In this document: positions 15,618 to 20,361 of the stretch, piece after piece
How the letters are laid out: every line of letters starts with the position of its first letter
Position numbering within the stretch: position 1 is the stretch's first letter
From: a virus
Virus record (IMG/VR): IMGVR_UViG_3300045135_001825
Location: 1-20,361 of that record
Length of the DNA: 20,361 bases
Strand: one strand, 5' to 3'
Position numbers and translations under genes: made by a program
Notes under the pieces: model-generated
Database searches by the model: none
Seen by the model: the letters and a program-made list of their open reading frames with translations, nothing else
What the model was told of the DNA's origin: nothing

Positions 15618-16025
15618 TTACCAAGCTCTACAACTCCAATACCTTGCCTTATGTCTTGGGCCAGGATTATCACAGTTGTGTCTTGCTCTGAATGACTTCC
15701 TTCTTTGAGGGTCACTCTTTTTTATTTTCATTGTTTTTCCTTTTGCTGAAGAACCACCATGTCCAAAGTTAACTTTTACTACGTTACCTTGTGGATTCTT
15801 TACATATACTTTGAATTTTTTAACATCACCTCTCATTGGTTTACCAAGTTTAACTTTTCTTCCTTGATATTCTGCTTCGTTTACTTCTGGTTTGTATGCT
15901 TTTAAAAATTCAACAATCTCTTTGTAATCTTGTTCGTTCTCGCAATCGTATTCTTGTATCTCATCAGATTGTTCTCTGATTGTTTTTACAAAATTCGAAT
16001 AAAGTGCCTTTGTTATTTCATCCAT
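15618..16025 (-). CDS. Small pro-protein: acidic leader, VNE site, basic Cys/His module (135 aa)
   Basis: A 135-residue protein in two halves. Residues 1-50 are acidic and helical (TIREQSDEIQEYDCENEQDY) and end in PEVNE (V-N-E at 48-50). Residues 51-135 are strongly basic: GRKVKLGKPMRGDVKKFKVY, VNFGHGGSSAKGKTMKIKKS, then RRKSFRARHNCDNPGPRHKA and RYWSCRAW. The last part has C118, H125 and C132 beside H116, which could bind a metal. I recall this basic module as recurrent in marine phage genomes without a known function. Cleavage at E50 would release a DNA-binding-like mature peptide. The gene lies between terminase and portal, with TAAGGAG 6 bases before its ATG. Confidence 0.75.
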   Translation of the reverse strand: MDEITKALYSNFVKTIREQSDEIQEYDCENEQDYKEIVEFLKAYKPEVNEAEYQGRKVKLGKPMRGDVKKFKVYVKNPQGNVVKVNFGHGGSSAKGKTMKIKKSDPQRRKSFRARHNCDNPGPRHKARYWSCRAW

Positions 16026-16041
16026 AATTAACTCCTTACAG

Positions 16042-16051
16042 TATAAATATA
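16042..16051 (-). promoter_or_regulatory. AT decamer, putative late promoter element after the terminase gene
   Basis: Exact TATAAATATA (plus strand) in the 39-base gap between the terminase stop and the 135-residue gene, only 17 bases before its ATG and directly followed by the Shine-Dalgarno. Confidence 0.4.
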
Positions 16052-16064
16052 TAATTTTTAAGTA

Positions 16065-17657
16065 TTACCTAATTAACCAGGTCAAATCCTCATTCGAATC
16101 ACCTACTTGTTGTTGCCATGGGTTATGTTCTAAATGACTCGGTAAAGAATTACCACCATAAACTGCACCATGTACTTGTGTTCCAATACCACCTAATGCT
16201 TTTTTAGTTAAATCAATTCCTTCTTGTCTTAATCGAAGTGCGGTATCTCTAACCCACAATCCAATCGCAAATGACATTGTTAAATCATCATTATAACCTC
16301 TCATCGCTTCAGCCCTATTACCATTCCATATAAATGTAAACATTTCATCAATTAATCTATGTGAACGAATTGTTACTGATTTATCTCTGAAATAATCATC
16401 TAATTTAGATATAATTAGGGGTCTTGTTTTAGATGTAGTACTAAATCCAGCAACCATACCTCTTTCTTCGGCACGATATCTATTTGTCATTTGATTTTCT
16501 ACATCTACATATTTTAAATCCTTACTCATATAGAATAAGTTTCCATATCCTCTATCAATTACTTGTTGAATTGTTGCCCATCCAATATTTGCGTTTTCAA
16601 TCACAAGTAATGCTTCGTTATATTCAGTAGCAAGTGCAACTAAGAAGTTCCCAAATGCTTTTGTATCTAATTTACCTTTGTATTCAGCAACTTGAGTTGC
16701 CTCTTGTATATCAATTACATGACATGCCGAGTAATCACCACCATCACCTCTCGCAACATCGGCAACAACCATATAACCTTTGTTGTAATTTGGATATTCC
16801 CATTTCCAAAGGTTACTATCGAATCCTGTCTTTTCTAATGGTTCTTGACAGAATGATTCTTTATAGAATTGTAAAAGTTGAGGGTCGATAACCGTATCAC
16901 CAGAAGAAACAAAATCACAATCACACTCTTGTGCTGCACCTTTTGGTCCTAATAGTGTTTCTTGATTATCTCTCCACTCTTGATTTCGTTCTGGATGTAC
17001 ACTCCAATGTAATCTGATTGGATTAAATCCATTTTCATCTTCTTCTGAACCTACCCATGTTCTATGGAAGAAATTACCCACACCATTTGGTGTTGAAAGT
17101 ATAATAGAATTACCACCAGTAGATAATGTTGATTGTGCAGATATCCAAATCTCCTCAATATTATCAATAAACGCTGCCTCATCAAATACTAATAAAGATA
17201 GTGCTTCAGAACGACCAGCATCACCACTTGAAGATGTTGCTTTTATCTGAGAACCATTCGAATATCTAAGAGATAGTTTATTATCTTCTATTGTTGTTTG
17301 TTTTAACCAAGTTGGTAATAAATCATTCATTACCCTAACCTTTGTTACAAGGTTTTTTGCTACTTCTTGTTTAGTTGCGATTACTAATACGTTGAAATCT
17401 TGATTGAATAACATTTTCCAAAGTGAAAACCCCGCAACTAAGGTTGAGATACCTGTTTGACGGGATTTTAGAACAATATTATATCTATGTTCATTAAATT
17501 GTGAAAGTGTTTTCTCTTGAAATGGATATAAGTGAAAAGGAATTTTACCGCGTACCGGATGTTGTATCATACAATACTTCTTCATGAAGTGTATTGGGTC
17601 GGATGCACACTTCTGATACTCAAGTTTTATTATTTCCTTTAAACTTTGTTTACTCAT
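16065..17657 (-). CDS. 17: Terminase large subunit, gp17-like
   Basis: A 530-residue DNA packaging motor (T4 gp17 has 610). The N-terminal ATPase shows Walker A SRQTGIST (65-72), Walker B LLVFDEAAF (155-163, D159 and catalytic E160) and the coupling motif ILSTPNGVGNFF (186-197). The C-terminal RNase H-like nuclease has D300 in VADVARGDGGDYS, E354 in LVIENANIGW and D457/D458 in GYNDDLTMSFAIG, which would cut the concatemer. The start overlaps the upstream stop as TAATG. No gp16-type small terminase can be named beside it, and the sheath and tube genes that separate 17 from 20 in T4 are missing at this place. Confidence 0.95.
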   Translation of the reverse strand: MSKQSLKEIIKLEYQKCASDPIHFMKKYCMIQHPVRGKIPFHLYPFQEKTLSQFNEHRYNIVLKSRQTGISTLVAGFSLWKMLFNQDFNVLVIATKQEVAKNLVTKVRVMNDLLPTWLKQTTIEDNKLSLRYSNGSQIKATSSSGDAGRSEALSLLVFDEAAFIDNIEEIWISAQSTLSTGGNSIILSTPNGVGNFFHRTWVGSEEDENGFNPIRLHWSVHPERNQEWRDNQETLLGPKGAAQECDCDFVSSGDTVIDPQLLQFYKESFCQEPLEKTGFDSNLWKWEYPNYNKGYMVVADVARGDGGDYSACHVIDIQEATQVAEYKGKLDTKAFGNFLVALATEYNEALLVIENANIGWATIQQVIDRGYGNLFYMSKDLKYVDVENQMTNRYRAEERGMVAGFSTTSKTRPLIISKLDDYFRDKSVTIRSHRLIDEMFTFIWNGNRAEAMRGYNDDLTMSFAIGLWVRDTALRLRQEGIDLTKKALGGIGTQVHGAVYGGNSLPSHLEHNPWQQQVGDSNEDLTWLIR

Positions 17658-18373
17658 TACTCTTTTTTACCTAATTTCCAATACATAGAACCACCAACAA
17701 ACGGTTCTAACTTAGAGTTGCCAGTAAGAGGGTCTTGTATCTGATTGGATACACCTAAATCTAAACTAAACATTTTTTGTTTCTTAGTTTTTAGTAATAA
17801 ACTACCCCTAAGATTGTTTATAAAGTTAGGTTTATCGAATCCACCACCAAATCCTAAGTACCATTCATTTTTTGGTAACTCTTTTACTATTTTAGTATTA
17901 TAAACTGTAGGTATTTTGAAATTCCATTCAATTTCTCTCGATTGTATTGAGTTTTGAGATATTACATCAGTTAAAATACCAAATCCTAAATCACCAGATG
18001 GTTTATTTCCAATAGAATCTGTAACCTCTGTTGGGAAATCGTATGCTAACTGTAAAGTATCAACAACTTTGTAAGATGCAAAATAATCTTGTATGATTTT
18101 CAATGTATCTACATCAATTGGTATTTCTACTTCTTTGATTACTTCTTTCGTAATATACTTTGGTATGTATTTTTGAACTACTACTTCTTTTTCTACAAAG
18201 ACAGTATCTATTTTCTGTTCTAATAATTCAAATTGTTCACCATCAACTTCAACAAGTTCTTTGTCTCCGTTATACTCTGCATCACAACCTCTCATAAAGA
18301 GGATGATACCAATCAGGAGTAGAATAAATAATTCTCTCCATCGTTTTAATAATAAATTAAAGAATATGCTCAT
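17657..18373 (-). CDS. Membrane-anchored protein with beta-rich C-terminus (238 aa)
   Basis: A 238-residue protein. Residues 15-28 (LFILLLIGIILFMR) form one hydrophobic segment after a basic N-terminus, followed by C30, so it is either an N-terminally anchored protein or a weakly matching lipoprotein signal (FMRGC is not a standard lipobox). Residues 55-100 are charged with repeated KEV/EVxIP patterns (VVQKYIPKYITKEVIKEVEI). From about 171 there are alternating strands rich in aromatic and Gly residues (WYLGFGGGF, FSLDLGVSN, FVGGSMYWKL), like outer-membrane beta-hairpins. An inner-to-outer membrane link, as in spanins, is one speculation; a host-envelope protein is another. The gene overlaps its upstream neighbour by 17 bases and has AAAGGAG 7 bases before the ATG. 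Confidence 0.7.
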   Translation of the reverse strand: MSIFFNLLLKRWRELFILLLIGIILFMRGCDAEYNGDKELVEVDGEQFELLEQKIDTVFVEKEVVVQKYIPKYITKEVIKEVEIPIDVDTLKIIQDYFASYKVVDTLQLAYDFPTEVTDSIGNKPSGDLGFGILTDVISQNSIQSREIEWNFKIPTVYNTKIVKELPKNEWYLGFGGGFDKPNFINNLRGSLLLKTKKQKMFSLDLGVSNQIQDPLTGNSKLEPFVGGSMYWKLGKKE

Positions 18374-19019
18374 AATTTTTCTCCTTTATCCTATCAAATA
18401 ATGTGTTTCTTTTATCTGATATAATTTCAATTTCTTCTCTACTCCTCTGAATGAACCCAGCCATTTCTTCTTTCATTTCATCAACTGGTCTTGGTAGTAC
18501 ATATGAGTTGACTACTTGTCCGTTTTCATCAATTTCATCATACTGTTGTTTTAATTCATCCATCGATTGTTTGATTTCTTCAAGTTTAAACAATCCAACC
18601 TTGATTCTTTCTGTAAGAACTCTATAATTTGCGTAATCTTCTAAAATACCTGCCTCTTTTAACTCTATAGATAGTTCAGACATACAATTTGTACAATATC
18701 CGAACTCTTTTATTGATTTTTTGTTGTTAGTACTAAATTTACCAACATGAGAACAATCTTTATTCTTACATTTCTCTAAATCTGCGAGATATTTCCTAAT
18801 ATCCTCGAAAACATCAGAGTTTTTACCTTGTTTTACAATATAACCTTCTTTTTTCTCGTATTTGTAGTGTTCATCTTCCCAAACATCACCTACTTTACGT
18901 TCAATCTTCTTTCCTTCATAACCGATTTGAGTATTTTTATCATACTCACCAGTTTTAACCATATCTACCAACTTTCTACGAGTTGGGTGCATAAATTTTC
19001 GTTTAAACTCTTTACCCAT
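18357..19019 (-). CDS. Cys4 zinc-ribbon-like coiled-coil protein (220 aa)
   Basis: A 220-residue protein of unrecognised family. The N-terminus is basic (KEFKRKFMHPTRRKLVDMVK), followed by RKVGDVWEDEHYKYEKKEGY. Residues 84-112 hold four Cys (C84-x4-C89 and C109-x2-C112), which could bind zinc. From about 130 to the end the protein is a long charged coiled coil (FKLEEIKQSMDELKQQYDEI) broken by NGQVVNSYVLPRPVDE. The gene is two places before the large terminase. A small terminase (gp16 equivalent) is usually in this area and is also helical, so that role is possible, but no match can be shown. The ATG has no strong Shine-Dalgarno. Confidence 0.65.
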   Translation of the reverse strand: MGKEFKRKFMHPTRRKLVDMVKTGEYDKNTQIGYEGKKIERKVGDVWEDEHYKYEKKEGYIVKQGKNSDVFEDIRKYLADLEKCKNKDCSHVGKFSTNNKKSIKEFGYCTNCMSELSIELKEAGILEDYANYRVLTERIKVGLFKLEEIKQSMDELKQQYDEIDENGQVVNSYVLPRPVDEMKEEMAGFIQRSREEIEIISDKRNTLFDRIKEKNYEHIL

Positions 19020-19045
19020 TGTTACATATTAGGTTATTGTTTATG

Positions 19046-19055
19046 TATAAATATA
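19046..19055 (-). promoter_or_regulatory. AT decamer, putative late promoter element before the Cys4 gene
   Basis: Exact TATAAATATA (plus strand), about 27 bases before the ATG at 19019, in the 59-base gap after the nucleotidyltransferase-like gene. No hairpin terminator is seen in this gap. Confidence 0.45.
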
Positions 19056-19078
19056 TCAAATTAAAGAAACCGTAAATT

Positions 19079-20320
19079 TTAGAAGAAGATACCAAGTATT
19101 TGATTTACGGATGCAAATGTACCAGTTAATTTAAATGTATTTCCTTTATATAAGAACACGATACCTTCATTTGGTACAATTTTTTTAGAACCACCGATTG
19201 AATTCAATCTTCCAAGTTCTAATTTAAGTTTTTCTATCTTTTTAGGGTCACCTGATTTCTTAACATCCTTGATTGTTTTATCAATTCGTTTCTTTATATC
19301 ACGAACTGCAGCATCAGGATTAACTGTAAGTGCGGATGAAGTAAATTCTAATACCTCTGCACCCAATCCTAAGAAAATCTGTTCAAATTTCATTAGATTT
19401 TGTTTAGATATTTTCTTATGGTCATCTTTATCTGTTTTCTTAGCCCATTCAAGTGTTTTAGAATCAGAAATATTTTTATTATCTAATCTAAACTTCTTAT
19501 CCATGAATGCCCATCTCTTAACTAACCCCATTTTGGTTTTGTTATCAAGTGATGATGGTGAATTTTTATCAACCCATTGTTCCCACCATGCTTGATGATA
19601 GTTTGCAACACCATCTGTATCTTTTAGTTTGAATTCTTTTTGTAGTTTAGAGATTTGTGATGAATATTTTCCTTTTTTCTTGGATAAATCAGTAGATTTA
19701 GGTAGTTTTACAACCGGTGGGCCTTGAATCGTATAATTATCTTGAACATCTTTGTTCACTTGTTTAATCATACCTGCCAAGATTCTTGCAGCCTCACCAT
19801 TTTCACCTATTGCAACACCCTCATCGTTATATTCCATCGTGCCATGGAATACAAGTAGTGCCTGTCCATAAGGAATTACGTTAACTGATGTTGGATATAT
19901 CACTTCAAGGTTCATAAAACATGCACCTTGTTTAAAAATCTTATCTCTTTGTTTTTCTGATAAAGAAGAAATAGCATTTGAGAGGTCTTTCATAGCATAA
20001 TTGTATGCATCTGATAATCCACCTCTACCTTGAAACTTATCTGATACTCCTTTGATATCTAAAGCATTCTCACCTTTGTTTTTTAGGTGTCCTTTGTTTC
20101 TTGCTGCTACTAATCTTCCATCTCTCCATGAAATTGCAAGAGCTTGACCATCAGTTTTCTCTCTTGTGAACTCAAGTGTACCTTCGAGTGCACGATTTAC
20201 GATATCTTTAAGTTGTCCAAAGGTTAAATTGATATCAGTATCAAATGGGTGAGACATATGTCCATACGCACCACCTTCTTTTAGTAGTACTTCTTTTAAT
20301 ATCTTTTTTAATCGTATCAT
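19079..20320 (-). CDS. Nucleotidyltransferase (DNA/RNA ligase superfamily)-like protein
   Basis: A 413-residue protein in which the ordered motifs of covalent nucleotidyltransferases can be traced: motif I K55-T-D-G-Q (REKTDGQALA), a downstream RLVAARNKGHLKNKG basic stretch (69-83), a motif III-like FMNLEVIYP (135-143), motif IV NEGIVFLY (384-391) and motif V TFKLTG (395-400). In this superfamily the Lys of KxDG is adenylated or guanylated. The long spacer between motifs III and IV (about 240 residues) is unusual and includes a WWEQWVDKNS segment and helices. No OB domain is obvious. The N-terminus MIRLKKILKE resembles a T4-type capsid targeting leader. Upstream codons to the window edge are open and read ...NYLNESIE, so a longer protein starting outside the window cannot be excluded. 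No strong Shine-Dalgarno precedes this ATG. Confidence 0.6.
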   Translation of the reverse strand: MIRLKKILKEVLLKEGGAYGHMSHPFDTDINLTFGQLKDIVNRALEGTLEFTREKTDGQALAISWRDGRLVAARNKGHLKNKGENALDIKGVSDKFQGRGGLSDAYNYAMKDLSNAISSLSEKQRDKIFKQGACFMNLEVIYPTSVNVIPYGQALLVFHGTMEYNDEGVAIGENGEAARILAGMIKQVNKDVQDNYTIQGPPVVKLPKSTDLSKKKGKYSSQISKLQKEFKLKDTDGVANYHQAWWEQWVDKNSPSSLDNKTKMGLVKRWAFMDKKFRLDNKNISDSKTLEWAKKTDKDDHKKISKQNLMKFEQIFLGLGAEVLEFTSSALTVNPDAAVRDIKKRIDKTIKDVKKSGDPKKIEKLKLELGRLNSIGGSKKIVPNEGIVFLYKGNTFKLTGTFASVNQILGIFF

Positions 20321-20361
20321 TTCAATGCTTTCGTTTAAATAGTTTTCTTTTTCTTTATTTT

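Noticed and set aside
8741-15890. The DNA octamer TTCGTTTA recurring many times, as a possible DNA-level signal
   Set aside because: It is the complement of codons for V/L-N-E (xTA-AAC-GAA). AAC-GAA is also used at other Asn-Glu pairs in the window, so protein motif plus codon preference explains it.

Overview
The window is a late, structural-gene block of a T4-like (contractile-tailed, myovirus-type) bacteriophage. Every supported gene lies on the minus strand, so transcription runs from high to low coordinates. Genes are tightly packed; many neighbours share ATGA or TAATG stop/start overlaps. The DNA is AT-rich. Most start codons have purine-rich AAAGGAG/TAAGGAG Shine-Dalgarno sequences. 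No tRNA, IS element, integrase or CRISPR array was seen. The overall character recalls T4-like phages of marine bacteria. A Gram-negative host is likely, but the host genus cannot be read from this sequence.

Order in the direction of transcription: (a) 20320-17657: a protein with the motif set of covalent nucleotidyltransferases (DNA/RNA ligase superfamily), a Cys4 coiled-coil protein, and a membrane-anchored protein. (b) 17657-13846: large terminase (gp17-like), a small basic protein, and the portal (gp20-like). (c) 13781-8078: four small core-type genes, the prohead protease (gp21-like), and three proteins carrying basic or repeated modules, one of them 663 residues long. (d) 8042-4813: a ribosomal protein bS21 homologue, the acidic prohead scaffold (gp22-like) and the major capsid protein (gp23-like). 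(e) 4716-1: neck/connector proteins (gp13-, gp14- and gp15-like), two small beta-rich proteins, and a repeat-rich fibre-like protein cut by the left edge.

The capsid module is complete: portal, core, protease, scaffold, shell and packaging motor. The most interesting theme is a recurring [V/I/L]-N-E tripeptide, usually written SVNE, in at least eight proteins around the protease. It sits between domains, just after short leaders, before basic C-terminal modules, and on both sides of the protease catalytic core. This fits the hydrophobic-X-Glu cleavage rule of the T4 gp21 protease. It suggests a set of pro-proteins, including a multi-domain polyprotein, that are carried into the prohead, cut there, and perhaps injected with the DNA.

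Other points of note are the phage-encoded bS21 placed between the polyprotein and scaffold genes, with an abnormally close Shine-Dalgarno; five exact copies of a ten-base AT motif in the gaps before late genes; two rho-independent terminators that flank the scaffold-capsid pair; and a related beta-module at the C-terminus of three consecutive neck/tail genes.
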